From positions 1 through 35,740 of the forward strand of contig CALNGU010000016.1 in the NCBI GenBank assembly GCA_939800445.1: a DNA stretch of 35,740 nt, in the 5' to 3' direction. Position numbers and translations under genes: made by a program. The notes beneath the pieces were generated by a model. The model was not told the DNA's origin. It saw only the letters and a list, made by a program, of their open reading frames with translations, and searched no databases. This DNA is from an uncultured Bacteroidaceae bacterium. GTDB taxonomy: Bacteria > Bacteroidota > Bacteroidia > Bacteroidales > Bacteroidaceae. The stretch's first letter is position 1. Every line of letters begins with the position of its first letter. Shown here one piece after another: positions 1 to 7,730 of the stretch.

Positions 1-54
1 ACTTTTCTCGGCGGGCAGTGGGAGTTTAGGCTTATTGTCACAGGATTTGTCCCC
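1..54. repeat. Outer end of a dispersed intergenic repeat (second family, copy F)
   Basis: The first bases (ACTTTTCTCGGCGGGCAG) match, inverted, the sequence at 18270-18290 that precedes the 21-bp array at 18313. Bases 21-54 align with 18441-18473: both read AGTTTA, GC, TAT, GTCAC, GGATTTG, CCCC with a few substitutions. This is therefore the conserved outer flank of the same element. The 21-bp units themselves would lie before base 1, outside the window. Confidence 0.6.
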
Positions 55-89
55 TACCGCGATTGCCAGATAGCCGCGCGCTGGTTGTA

Positions 90-253
90 GAGACGCATAT
101 TATGCGTCTCCTCCGCGTCCCATGGCATTCCCAGCGCATCACCGCCTGTCGTGGGAGACGCATATTATGCGTCTCCTCCACGTCCCATGGCATTCCCAGC
201 GCATCACCGCCTGTCTTGGGAGAGGCATATTATGCGTCTCCCCCACGTCCCGT
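90..253. repeat. 65-bp tandem repeat, about 2.5 units, each starting with a 10+1+10 palindrome
   Basis: Units begin at 90, 155 and 220, a period of exactly 65 bases. Each opens with arms GAGACGCATA and TATGCGTCTC around one T (90-110, 155-175, 220-240). In the third unit the left arm carries one change (GAGAGGCATA). The rest of the unit (CGTCCCATGGCATTCCCAGC and on to CACCGCCTGTC) is nearly identical in units 1 and 2, and unit 3 breaks off near 253. The repeat lies downstream of the minus-strand sigma operon, so the stem-loops could act as 3' ends. 65 is not a multiple of three, which argues against a coding repeat. Bases 254-338 show nothing further that I can interpret. Confidence 0.85.
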
Positions 254-338
254 GTTTATTGCGACAATGTGCCGACTGGCGGGGAGGCGCATCAGGCAGC
301 GTCACCACAACATACGGCAAAAGGGGAACGGCGTGCGG

Positions 339-887
339 TCACTTGGAATGCCGCTTCACGTAATCCTCGACCTTTTTTACGGCGATGTGGTAGGAGGATT
401 TGAGCGCGCCGACGGTGGTGCCGAATATTTGGGACATCTCGTCGTAGCTCATCTCGTCGAAGTAGCGGAGGTTGAACACCATACGCTGCTTGTCGGGCAG
501 TGTGAGCAACGCTTTCTGGAGGAGCAGCTGCACTTCGTCGCCGGTGAAGTATTGGTCGGCGACGAGTTCCTCGGCCTTGGTTTCCGCCATTTCGTCAAGG
601 GGAAGCGTCTGCGAGCGGCGGGACATGAACGTGAGGCATTCGTTCAGCGCGATGCGGTAGAGCCATGTGGACATCTTGGCATCGCCCCGGAAGTACTCGA
701 TGTTCATCCACGCTTTGATGAAGGTGTTTTGCAGCAGGTCGTTGGCATCGTCGTGGCCGATGACGATGCGGCGTATCTGCCAGTACAGCTGGCTGCTGTA
801 GTGGCGGACGATCGCCTCGAAAGCCTTGCGGCGGGTCGATGGTTCTTGGAGCTGGAGCAGGACTTCCTTTTCGTCGTAATCCTTCAT
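339..887 (-). CDS. ECF-type RNA polymerase sigma factor
   Basis: This 182-residue protein has the two-domain layout of ECF (group 4) sigma-70 factors. Region 2 spans about residues 20-92, including DLLQNTFIKAW, the core-binding and -10 recognition helices. Region 4 spans about 122-176, with LTLPDKQRMVFNLRYF and a helix-turn-helix around YDEMSQIFGTTVGALKSS. Such factors direct RNA polymerase to a small stress or envelope regulon. It is the last gene of a minus-strand run (1810 to 339), following a putative membrane regulator and a Spy-like exported protein. The gap to the upstream gene is 45 bases, so it is probably transcribed from the consensus promoter at 1870-1900. The start ATG at 885-887 fits region 2. 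The family is secure; the regulon cannot be read from sequence. Confidence 0.93.
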   Translation of the reverse strand: MKDYDEKEVLLQLQEPSTRRKAFEAIVRHYSSQLYWQIRRIVIGHDDANDLLQNTFIKAWMNIEYFRGDAKMSTWLYRIALNECLTFMSRRSQTLPLDEMAETKAEELVADQYFTGDEVQLLLQKALLTLPDKQRMVFNLRYFDEMSYDEMSQIFGTTVGALKSSYHIAVKKVEDYVKRHSK

Positions 888-932
888 CTGGTCTGCAACA
901 TTTGGTTCATCACTCTTGTCCGATGGAAGGTG

Positions 933-1376
933 TCACTTGCGCGTCCTGTTCTTGCTGCGGGTAAGTTCTTTGAGGATGTGTTTCTGGAACTTGGTTTCGG
1001 CCTTGCCCAACTTGAATATCTGCTCGTAGGTGAGCACCGTCTTGAGTTTGGCAAGATAGGTTTCCTCCAAGTCATTGGTTGCCTTGCCTATGGCCTGCAA
1101 CCTGTCGATGATGGCGCGGTACTCCGCTTCGCTGGCCATGCCGGCCTTGTCCATCAGCGATTGGTTCTCGTTGTAGAGTTTCTGCTTCTTGTTCTGGTAG
1201 TCCTCGTATATGGGGAAGAATCGTGCGGCGACTGCATCGTCCAGGTTCAACTCGTTTTTCAGGAAATTCTCCTTATATTCCCTGAACTGCTCGCGTGTCA
1301 TGCCGGCGACCTGCGCCTGCGCCGGGATTGCGGCGGCAAGGAGTATGGCCAACGCCACTGTCAAAATCTTCCTCAT
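933..1376 (-). CDS. Exported Spy/LTXXQ-like protein, putative ECF sigma partner
   Basis: The 147-residue product begins with a clear Sec signal peptide (MRKILTVALAILLAAAIPAQAQ, cleavage near AQA). The rest is highly charged and helical. The arrangement of helices after REQFREYKENFLKNELNL resembles the small periplasmic Spy/CpxP helical family, and Bacteroidota ECF loci often carry a protein of this type annotated as a sensor of the sigma factor. It sits between the putative membrane regulator (23-base gap) and the sigma factor. A role as envelope-stress chaperone or sensor is inference from this position. No catalytic motif is visible. Confidence 0.7.
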   Translation of the reverse strand: MRKILTVALAILLAAAIPAQAQVAGMTREQFREYKENFLKNELNLDDAVAARFFPIYEDYQNKKQKLYNENQSLMDKAGMASEAEYRAIIDRLQAIGKATNDLEETYLAKLKTVLTYEQIFKLGKAETKFQKHILKELTRSKNRTRK

Positions 1377-1399
1377 GTCGTGTGCGGTGTCTGTGGGGT

Positions 1400-1810
1400 T
1401 TATTCGACTATCTCCTCCATATAGAGGTACATGGAGTAGTCGTCCATTTCATTTTCGTTCATCACGTAGTTGCAGTAGTCGATGGCTGCATCATCTGCCG
1501 CCATTTCGTCAGTTGTTGCCGCGCTGCCGCCTGTCGCAACCAGCTCGGTCTTGGCATCTGCCTCGTCACCCGACTGCATGAAATCCTCGGCGACGGCAAA
1601 CATCGCTGCTATGCCGGCAAACATTGCGGCGAGGTAGACGACGGGCTTGACCTTGTCCCAAAGGGTGACTTTGCGTGGGGCTTCCTCGTCGAATGTCCTC
1701 TCGGGCAACTTCGCCATCAGATCGTCGGTGAATTGGTCGAAATACCCTTCGGGGACTTTGAACGGGTTTTCCCGCCCGCATTTGCTCAGCAAGTAATCTT
1801 CTTTGGCCAT
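1400..1810 (-). CDS. Single-pass membrane protein, putative anti-sigma factor
   Basis: This 136-residue protein has a soluble N-terminus with the motif NPFKVPEGYFDQF (residues 15-27), one hydrophobic segment at about 55-74, and an acidic, Met- and Tyr-rich C-terminus (after about 105). NPF..PEGYF is a motif I associate with small membrane proteins next to Bacteroidota ECF sigma genes. The topology, cytoplasmic N-terminus plus one membrane helix, suits an anti-sigma factor, but no recognised zinc anti-sigma motif (HxxxCxxC) is present. It is the first gene of the operon, so regulator and sigma factor would be made together. The function is inferred from context. Confidence 0.6.
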   Translation of the reverse strand: MAKEDYLLSKCGRENPFKVPEGYFDQFTDDLMAKLPERTFDEEAPRKVTLWDKVKPVVYLAAMFAGIAAMFAVAEDFMQSGDEADAKTELVATGGSAATTDEMAADDAAIDYCNYVMNENEMDDYSMYLYMEEIVE

Positions 1811-1869
1811 AGTCTTTACATTTTAATGTTAGACTCCGATTGCAACCCAAGGTTTAATCAAGGGTACTG

Positions 1870-1900
1870 CAAATATAGCGCACCCGCCGCCAACAACAAA
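1870..1900 (-). promoter_or_regulatory. Consensus Bacteroidota promoter for the ECF sigma operon
   Basis: On the minus strand TTTG (1897-1900) is followed after exactly 19 bases by TATATTTG (1870-1877). This is a perfect match to the Bacteroidota housekeeping consensus TTTG-N19-TAnnTTTG. The expected start of transcription near 1864 gives a leader of about 50 bases to the ATG at 1810. The operon thus has a housekeeping promoter; a second sigma-specific promoter is not evident. Confidence 0.8.
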
Positions 1901-1915
1901 ATGGATGCAAACAAA

Positions 1916-1940
1916 AAGGCATCCCTTGGCGGGATGCCTT
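1916..1940 (-). terminator. Intrinsic terminator of the T9SS-sorted protein gene
   Basis: Ten-base perfect arms AAGGCATCCC (1916-1925) and GGGATGCCTT (1931-1940) surround a five-base loop. Read on the minus strand, the stem runs directly into a T-rich tail. It lies 24 bases after the stop codon at 1964 and just before the sigma operon promoter, so it separates the two units. Confidence 0.85.
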
Positions 1941-1963
1941 CAGTAAAGTGTTTGTGCCGTGGA

Positions 1964-2749
1964 TCAGAGGACAACCTTTTGCGCCTTGTCACCATAGCGG
2001 ACGACATACACCTGGCCGGCATTGAGACCGCTCAGTTCATTGCAGCCGTCAACGACTTGCTCTGTACGTACCAACTGGCCGAGGAGGTTGTAGACTTCCA
2101 CCTCACCTACGCCATTTGAGAGGACATAGACGTTGCCGTTTGCTGAATAGATGCCTGTCTTCTCAGCCTGTGCGTCAGACAGTCCGCTGCCAGAGCCTTC
2201 GACCATCATTGGGTTGGCCATTTGGGCAACACTTCCACCATAAACACGGAAACCCATTTCCAAAGAAGCACCCGCTGGAGGAGTTGTGACAGTTATTGTC
2301 ATGTGCTTCCACTCCGTTGAATTTTCAAGATAGCCAGAGGGCTGCATTACAGAAAGGTCATCCCCAACATAATTTTCCTTGTTTATAGTCTCCCTATCCC
2401 CATCTTGCCACCTAAACCAGTTACGGAAAGAATTTTCCGAATTAACAGTTGCCAATTTATAATCAAACGACACAGTGTACTTTGTATTCTCGGTCAAACC
2501 ATTCACATATTGAAGGATTGATGCCTTTCCAGTCCCTGTCTGTAACCACTGCACCCCATAGGTGTCTGCTGAAGTACCTTCCACTCGAGTTGCCTCGCCA
2601 TCATAAAGCAACCAATTCTCCGGCCTGCCATACTGGTCATTCCACTCTGTGAAAGTCGGGTTCTGAACCAGATTCTCCTGCGCCATAGCAGAAGATGCAC
2701 ACATCAGCGCGATTGCACCGAAAGCAATTGAAGTAAAAATCTTTTTCAT
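1964..2749 (-). CDS. Secreted protein with jelly-roll-like domain and T9SS type A sorting domain
   Basis: The 261-residue product starts with a Sec signal peptide (MKKIFTSIAFGAIALMCASSAMAQ). Residues about 25-180 look like a beta-rich carbohydrate-binding type domain: NLVQNPTFTEW near the start, WKHMTITVT near the end, many aromatic residues. No catalytic motif is visible. Residues about 205-261 match a T9SS sorting domain: VYVLSNGVGEVEVYNLLGQL, then LNAGQVYVVR and a basic hydrophobic end. The protein is therefore probably exported through the type IX system and attached to or released from the surface. The N-terminal two thirds are clearly more AT-rich than the sorting domain. It has its own promoter (2788-2819) and terminator. 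Confidence 0.8.
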   Translation of the reverse strand: MKKIFTSIAFGAIALMCASSAMAQENLVQNPTFTEWNDQYGRPENWLLYDGEATRVEGTSADTYGVQWLQTGTGKASILQYVNGLTENTKYTVSFDYKLATVNSENSFRNWFRWQDGDRETINKENYVGDDLSVMQPSGYLENSTEWKHMTITVTTPPAGASLEMGFRVYGGSVAQMANPMMVEGSGSGLSDAQAEKTGIYSANGNVYVLSNGVGEVEVYNLLGQLVRTEQVVDGCNELSGLNAGQVYVVRYGDKAQKVVL

Positions 2750-2787
2750 AAGCTAATACCTTTAATATTAAACAATGTTTGCAGTGA

Positions 2788-2819
2788 CAAAAGTAAGTAT
2801 GATTGCCTTAACAAGCAAA
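2788..2819 (-). promoter_or_regulatory. Promoter of the T9SS-sorted protein gene
   Basis: On the minus strand TTTG (2816-2819) precedes TACTTTTG (2788-2795) with 20 bases between them, close to the Bacteroidota consensus. The leader to the ATG at 2749 would be about 33 bases. Confidence 0.7.
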
Positions 2820-2840
2820 GGAAAGGGAGGGCAAAAGCCG

Positions 2841-3755
2841 TCAGAGGCGCAATTTCATGCCCTCCTGTGACAAGTATGTTTCATGGAACACCTCCCGTGC
2901 CTCGTCCAACAGCGGCTGGAGGTCCTTGTACCGCGCCGAATAGTGCCCGAGCAACAGCCGCCCCACCCCTGCATCCTTGGCGATTTGCGCCGCCTGCCGC
3001 GCCGTAGAGTGGAATGTCTCCCGCGCCCGCGCCGCATCAGCCTCGGCAAAAGTCGCCTCATGGTAGAGCAAATCAACCCCAGCCACCAGTTCCACCAACT
3101 GCGGCCGGTAGACTGTGTCAGAGCAATAGGCATAGCTGCGCACCGGGTCACGCGGCGTGGTCAACTGTGCATTGGGGATGACAGTGCCGTCGTCGGCCAC
3201 ATAGTCACAACCGTTCTTCAACCTGCCATAGTAGGCCATCGGCACACCATGCCTGTCACACGCCCAACGGTCAAGATGCAACAGCCCCTCATGCTCCTTG
3301 AAGAGGAAGCCTGCACACGGCAATCGGTGCTTGAGCGGGATTGCCGTCACACTCAACGTCGTGTCGTCATGGATGACTTCCGCCGCCCTAGTGCTGAAAG
3401 GGACAAACTCCACCTCAAACGACATCTCGCCACAGAGCGACTTGACCACTCCCTCCATCATCCTGCAAGCGTAGTCAGGCACATAGACGCTCAATGCCGC
3501 CTTGCGCCCGAGCAGCGAAAATGTGGACAACAGCCCGGGCAGACCGAAACAATGGTCGCCATGGATGTGCGAGATGAAGATTGCCCGCAGTTTGGTGAAC
3601 GACAGTCCGGCACGGCGGTACTGCAACTGCGTCCCCTCGCCACAGTCGATCATATAGAGTTTGTTGCCTGCCGCCAGCACCTGGCACGATGGCAGATGCT
3701 GCGATGTGGGCAATGCCGACCCGCACCCGAGTATGTTGAGTTCGATAGGTTCCAC
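2841..3755 (-). CDS. rnz: Ribonuclease Z (tRNA 3' endonuclease)
   Basis: This metallo-beta-lactamase fold enzyme matures tRNA 3' ends. It shows the RNase Z opening LNILGCGSALPT, the zinc-binding HIHGDH motif, SDT in the second half (AYCSDT), YHEATF, and LLLGHYSARY near the end. I choose the GTG at 3753-3755 (VEPIELNILGCGS, 304 residues). The reading frame extends to an ATG at 3818, but that extension would be encoded by the rpsA terminator hairpin (3778-3807), and family members start right before this ELNILGCGS motif. A -7-like box TAACTTTG ends five bases before the GTG, so the mRNA may be leaderless. Otherwise it would rely on read-through from rpsA. Confidence 0.93.
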   Translation of the reverse strand: MEPIELNILGCGSALPTSQHLPSCQVLAAGNKLYMIDCGEGTQLQYRRAGLSFTKLRAIFISHIHGDHCFGLPGLLSTFSLLGRKAALSVYVPDYACRMMEGVVKSLCGEMSFEVEFVPFSTRAAEVIHDDTTLSVTAIPLKHRLPCAGFLFKEHEGLLHLDRWACDRHGVPMAYYGRLKNGCDYVADDGTVIPNAQLTTPRDPVRSYAYCSDTVYRPQLVELVAGVDLLYHEATFAEADAARARETFHSTARQAAQIAKDAGVGRLLLGHYSARYKDLQPLLDEAREVFHETYLSQEGMKLRL

Positions 3756-3760
3756 AGCTC

Positions 3761-3768
3761 CAAAGTTA
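3761..3768 (-). promoter_or_regulatory. Candidate -7 box of rnz, abutting the start codon
   Basis: Minus-strand TAACTTTG matches TAnnTTTG and is followed by GAGCT and then the GTG start. The -33 region falls in the rpsA terminator loop and has no TTTG at 19 bases, so support is only from the -7 box. Confidence 0.4.
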
Positions 3769-3772
3769 ATAT

Positions 3773-3807
3773 AAAAAGATGTGGGGAGAATCACTTCCCC
3801 CCACATC
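3773..3807 (-). terminator. Intrinsic terminator of rpsA
   Basis: On the minus strand, arms GATGTGGGG (complement of 3799-3807) and CCCCACATC (complement of 3778-3786) form a stem followed directly by TTTTT (3777-3773). It lies 29 bases after the rpsA stop codon and just before rnz. Confidence 0.85.
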
Positions 3808-3835
3808 GGTGCAATCAAAAACTCAAATTATGAAG

Positions 3836-5623
3836 TTACTTCTTGTTTTCAGCGTCCATTTGCTCCTTCAAGGCTGCAAGCACGTCGATGTCGCCCAGAG
3901 TGGTAGAAGCCGCCTGGTTCTGAATCATCGGTTGCTCCTCTTTCTTCGCAGCGCGGCGGGCTTTCTTCTCTGCCCTCTCCTCTGCCTTGGCGGCATCTTC
4001 GAAGATGCGGCTGTGAGAGAGGATGATCCTCTTGGCATCCTTGTTGAACTCGATCACCTTGAACGGCAACTTCTCATCGACCTTGGCCTGTGAGCCGTCC
4101 TCTTTCACAAGGTGCTTGGGTGTAGCGAAACCTTCAACACCGTAGGGCAGTGCGACGACAGCACCCTTGTCGAGCATCTCGATGATTGTGCCTTCGTGTA
4201 CAGAACCGACAGTGAAGACTGTCTCAAATACGTCCCAAGGATTCTCCTCCAGCTGCTTGTGGCCGAGGCTCAAGCGGCGGTTTTCCTTGTCAATCTCAAG
4301 GACAACGACCTCGATGTCAGCCCCGATCTGAGTGAATTCAGATGGATGTTTCACTTTCTTCGTCCATGACAGGTCGGAGATGTGGATCAAGCCATCGACA
4401 CCCTCTTCGATTTCAACAAACACACCGAAGTTGGTGAAGTTGCGCACCCTTGCAGTGTGCTTCGAGCCGACGGGGTACTTCTGCTCGATGGTTGCCCATG
4501 GGTCTTCCTTCAATTGTTTTATGCCGAGTGACATCTTGCGCTCCTCGCGATCGAGTGTGAGGATGACAGCCTCGACGGTGTCCCCCACCTTCATGAAGTC
4601 CTGAGCCGAGCGCAGGTGCTGTGACCATGACATCTCTGACACGTGGATGAGTCCCTCGACACCCGGTGCGATCTCTACGAATGCGCCGTAGTCGGCCATG
4701 ACTACCACCTTGCCAGTCACCTTGTCGCCTACCTTGAGGTTGGGATCGAGAGCGTCCCATGGGTGCGGTGTCAATTGTTTCAAGCCGAGAGCAATACGCT
4801 TCTTCTCCTCATCGAAGTCAAGGATGACGACGTTGAGCTTCTGATCAAGCTCGACGACCTCGTGCGGGTCGTTGACACGTCCCCAAGACAAATCGGTGAT
4901 GTGGATAAGACCATCCACGCCGCCAAGGTCGATGAACACGCCATAGGAAGTGATGTTCTTGACCGTGCCTTCGAGCACCTGTCCTTTTTCGAGCTTGGAG
5001 ATGATCTCCTGCTTCTGTTGCTCGAGTTCTGCCTCGATGAGTGCCTTGTGGGAGACGACGACGTTGCGGTATTCCTGGTTGATCTTGACAACCTTGAATT
5101 CCATCGTCTTGCCCACAAACACGTCATAGTCGCGGATAGGCTTAACGTCGATTTGCGAGCCGGGCAAGAATGCCTCGATGCCGAATACATCGACAATCAT
5201 GCCGCCCTTGGTGCGGCACTTGATGTAACCTTTGATGATTTCAGAATTTTCAAGAGCCTGGTTGACACGTTCCCAAGAGCGTGACGCGCGTGCCTTCTTG
5301 TGCGACAGCACGAGTTGTCCTTTCTTGTCCTCCTGGTTTTCGATGTACACCTCTACGGTGTCGCCGACTTTCAAGTCGGGGTTGTAACGGAATTCATTCA
5401 GCGGTATGATGCCGTCTGACTTGAAACCGATGTTGACGACCACCTCACGCTTGTTCATGGCGATGACCGTGCCGTCGATGACCTCATGGTCGCTGACATT
5501 GTTCAATGTGTTGTCGTATGTCTTCTCGGCGGCCTTGCGGTCCTCGGTTGACAACACATCACCTTTTTCATAAGCATCCCAGTCAAAATTCTCGACTGGT
5601 TTGACGTCCTTTAAATTTTCCAT
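3836..5623 (-). CDS. rpsA: 30S ribosomal protein S1
   Basis: The 595-residue protein contains six S1/OB-fold RNA-binding repeats at about residues 48-109, 127-193, 214-283, 299-369, 386-456 and 471-538. Repeats 3-5 carry the typical GVDGLIHISDLSW-type core. A lysine- and alanine-rich charged stretch (about 545-562) and a C-terminal tail follow. S1 binds mRNA on the small subunit and helps initiation, especially on mRNAs with weak Shine-Dalgarno sequences, which fits Bacteroidota, where such sequences are rare. The length and six-repeat order are normal for the phylum. It is monocistronic: its own promoter lies at 5690-5718 and its own terminator at 3773-3807. Confidence 0.97.
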   Translation of the reverse strand: MENLKDVKPVENFDWDAYEKGDVLSTEDRKAAEKTYDNTLNNVSDHEVIDGTVIAMNKREVVVNIGFKSDGIIPLNEFRYNPDLKVGDTVEVYIENQEDKKGQLVLSHKKARASRSWERVNQALENSEIIKGYIKCRTKGGMIVDVFGIEAFLPGSQIDVKPIRDYDVFVGKTMEFKVVKINQEYRNVVVSHKALIEAELEQQKQEIISKLEKGQVLEGTVKNITSYGVFIDLGGVDGLIHITDLSWGRVNDPHEVVELDQKLNVVILDFDEEKKRIALGLKQLTPHPWDALDPNLKVGDKVTGKVVVMADYGAFVEIAPGVEGLIHVSEMSWSQHLRSAQDFMKVGDTVEAVILTLDREERKMSLGIKQLKEDPWATIEQKYPVGSKHTARVRNFTNFGVFVEIEEGVDGLIHISDLSWTKKVKHPSEFTQIGADIEVVVLEIDKENRRLSLGHKQLEENPWDVFETVFTVGSVHEGTIIEMLDKGAVVALPYGVEGFATPKHLVKEDGSQAKVDEKLPFKVIEFNKDAKRIILSHSRIFEDAAKAEERAEKKARRAAKKEEQPMIQNQAASTTLGDIDVLAALKEQMDAENKK

Positions 5624-5689
5624 CAGATTAATGTAATGTTTAGTTTGTTGTTAATGAATTAGACATTATGTGTAGATGAAATCCGGGCG

Positions 5690-5718
5690 CAAAGATAACA
5701 TAAAATCTATTCTTACAA
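5690..5718 (-). promoter_or_regulatory. rpsA promoter
   Basis: On the minus strand TTG (5716-5718) is followed after 18 bases by TATCTTTG (5690-5697), a good Bacteroidota promoter. The leader to the ATG at 5623 would be about 60 bases. Between this promoter and guaA (5719-6069) there is GC-rich sequence in which I see no gene, plus the 21-bp array at 5851-5934. Confidence 0.75.
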
Positions 5719-5843
5719 CCGTTTATGGGCTTTTTTCTCACAACAGGCCTGCCCCGCCCCGCCACCGGCGGCCCGCAGGCACGTGCTCCGGCGGCAGGAG
5801 GGGACGGCTGCGAGCATCGCGCATATTATATATAAGGTAGGAA

Positions 5844-5941
5844 GAAAAGTTTATTTTTAGGCTCAGTTTATATAATTGCAGGTTAAAAACATATAGATTT
5901 AGGTTGAAAATATATAGTTGCAGCCTAAAAACAGACTTTTC
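5844..5941. repeat. Four-unit 21-bp phased array, first family (copy A)
   Basis: Four contiguous 21-base units occupy 5851-5871, 5872-5892, 5893-5913 and 5914-5934. Each is AT-rich and has palindromic character (for example TTTTTAGGCT, TTTAGGTTGAAAA). Units begin with TTA or ATA and the array ends AAAAACAG. The array is bounded by GAAAAGT (5844-5850) and its reverse complement ACTTTTC (5935-5941). It lies between the divergent rpsA and guaA promoters. The same structure recurs at 24645 and 30458. No spacers separate the units, and no open frame with a credible start is present. Confidence 0.85.
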
Positions 5942-6069
5942 ACGGCGTGACGGCTGAGCCACCGCCCCGCCATGGCAACGGCACGCCACGCGGTGCGGCA
6001 CAGCGGCGGCGGGGAAGCTGTCCGCCCACCTTGTGCCGCCGACGGAGGGGCTAATTGAAATCTTTGGAT

Positions 6070-6077
6070 TATCTTTG
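6070..6077 (+). promoter_or_regulatory. guaA -7 promoter box
   Basis: TATCTTTG matches TAnnTTTG exactly. No clear TTTG lies 19 bases upstream, only TTG at shorter spacing. Transcription from about 6083 gives a leader of about 40 bases to the guaA ATG. Confidence 0.55.
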
Positions 6078-6121
6078 CACACACGGTCAGACGACAGGAC
6101 ACAAAACTTAGTTCTTCATAT

Positions 6122-7645
6122 ATGCAAGAAAAGATTATCATACTTGATTTCGGGTCACAGACCACGCAGCTCATCGGGCGCAGGATCCGCGAGCTGGACA
6201 TTTACTGCGAAATCTATCCCTACAACAAATTTCCCGAGGGTGACGAGGGCATCCGAGGGGTGGTGTTGTCGGGCAGCCCTTTCTCGGTCTACGACGACAA
6301 GGCGTTCAAGGTTGACCTCTCGGGCATCGTGGGCAAGTACCCCGTCCTCGGGATATGCTACGGCGCACAGTACATCGCCTACTCAGGCGGCGGCAAGGTC
6401 GAACCTGCCGGCTCGCGCGAATACGGCCGTGCGCACCTGGCACGCATCGCTGCCGGCAATCCTCTGTTTGACGGCATCGCCGAGGGTTCGCAGATCTGGA
6501 TGAGCCACGGCGACACCATCACAGAAATACCAAGCTCCTTTGAGCGCATCGCCTCGACCGAGAGCGTGGACATCGCAGCCTACGAGGTCAAGGGGGCTAA
6601 TGTGTGGGGCGTGCAGTTCCACCCCGAGGTGTTCCACACCGTCGATGGCACGCGGTTGCTCAAGAACTTTGCCGTCGGTATCTGCGGCTGTAAGCAGGAC
6701 TGGTCGCCGGCCTCGTTCATCGAGACCACCGTGGCAGAGCTCAAGAGGCAGCTCGGCGACGACAAAGTGGTGCTGGGCCTGTCGGGCGGCGTTGACTCGT
6801 CGGTCGCGGCAGTGCTGTTGAACCGCGCCATCGGCAGCAACCTCACCTGCATCTTCGTTGACCACGGGATGCTGCGCAAAAACGAGTTCCAGAACGTGCT
6901 CCACGACTACGAATGCCTCGGGCTGAATGTCATCGGCGTGGACGCGAGCCAAAAGTTCTTCAGCGAACTGGCCGGCGTGACCGAACCCGAGAGAAAAAGG
7001 AAAATCATAGGCAAGGGCTTCATCGACGTATTTGATGCCGAGGCCCACAAGATCAAGGATGTCAAGTGGCTCGCCCAGGGGACAATCTACCCCGACTGCA
7101 TCGAGTCGCTGTCGATAACCGGCACCGTCATCAAGAGCCACCACAACGTAGGCGGATTGCCCGACCGCATGAACTTGCGGCTGTGCGAGCCGTTGCGCCT
7201 GCTGTTCAAGGACGAGGTGCGCCGCGTGGGACGCGAGCTGGGGATGCCCGAGCACCTCATCACGCGCCATCCGTTCCCGGGACCGGGACTGGCGGTGAGG
7301 ATTCTCGGCGACATCACCCCCGAGAAGGTGCGCGTGCTGCAAGATGCCGACGACATCTTCATCCAGGGGCTGCGCGACTGGGGGCTTTACGACAAGGTTT
7401 GGCAAGCCGGCGTCATCCTGCTGCCCGTGCAGAGCGTCGGGGTCATGGGTGACGAGCGCACCTACGAGCGTGCCGTGGCACTGCGTGCGGTGACATCGAC
7501 CGACGCGATGACTGCCGACTGGGCAAGGTTGCCCTACGACTTCCTCGCCAAGGTGTCCAACGATATTATTAATAAGGTAAAGGGAGTCAACCGTGTGACC
7601 TACGACATCTCGTCAAAGCCACCTTCGACAATCGAGTGGGAGTGA
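6122..7645 (+). CDS. guaA: GMP synthase (glutamine-hydrolysing)
   Basis: The enzyme converts XMP, ATP and glutamine to GMP, the last step of guanine nucleotide synthesis. The N-terminal class I glutamine amidotransferase domain (about 1-190) has its nucleophile Cys79 in GICYGAQ and the His168/Glu170 pair in QFHPE. The ATP-pyrophosphatase domain follows with the P-loop SGGVDSS at 221-227, and the C-terminal dimerisation domain ends in STIEWE, the typical GuaA terminus. At 507 residues it is a little shorter than the E. coli enzyme but complete. It stands alone, with its own promoter box at 6070 and a hairpin after the stop. Confidence 0.98.
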   Translation: MQEKIIILDFGSQTTQLIGRRIRELDIYCEIYPYNKFPEGDEGIRGVVLSGSPFSVYDDKAFKVDLSGIVGKYPVLGICYGAQYIAYSGGGKVEPAGSREYGRAHLARIAAGNPLFDGIAEGSQIWMSHGDTITEIPSSFERIASTESVDIAAYEVKGANVWGVQFHPEVFHTVDGTRLLKNFAVGICGCKQDWSPASFIETTVAELKRQLGDDKVVLGLSGGVDSSVAAVLLNRAIGSNLTCIFVDHGMLRKNEFQNVLHDYECLGLNVIGVDASQKFFSELAGVTEPERKRKIIGKGFIDVFDAEAHKIKDVKWLAQGTIYPDCIESLSITGTVIKSHHNVGGLPDRMNLRLCEPLRLLFKDEVRRVGRELGMPEHLITRHPFPGPGLAVRILGDITPEKVRVLQDADDIFIQGLRDWGLYDKVWQAGVILLPVQSVGVMGDERTYERAVALRAVTSTDAMTADWARLPYDFLAKVSNDIINKVKGVNRVTYDISSKPPSTIEWE

Positions 7646-7662
7646 CGACACACATACTTAGG

Positions 7663-7697
7663 GGGCTGTGCCAGGCAACAAGCATTGTGCACAGCCC
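7663..7697 (+). terminator. Hairpin after guaA, probable terminator
   Basis: Nine-base perfect arms GGGCTGTGC (7663-7671) and GCACAGCCC (7689-7697) enclose a 17-base loop, with a modest T-containing tail (TTGCTT). It closes the guaA unit 17 bases after the stop and marks the left edge of the accessory interval. Confidence 0.65.
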
Positions 7698-7730
7698 TTG
7701 CTTGATTAACTGAATAATGTGATGCAGCTT

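Noticed and set aside
63-1424. Long plus-strand open frame (453 codons) across the sigma operon
   Set aside because: It is antisense to three well-supported minus-strand genes and has low-complexity composition; its first part only translates the 65-bp repeat.
3756-3818. Upstream ATG start for rnz
   Set aside because: The extra residues would be encoded by the rpsA terminator and are absent from the family N-terminus.
6383-7405. Minus-strand open frame opposite guaA
   Set aside because: Shadow of guaA with no recognisable motif.
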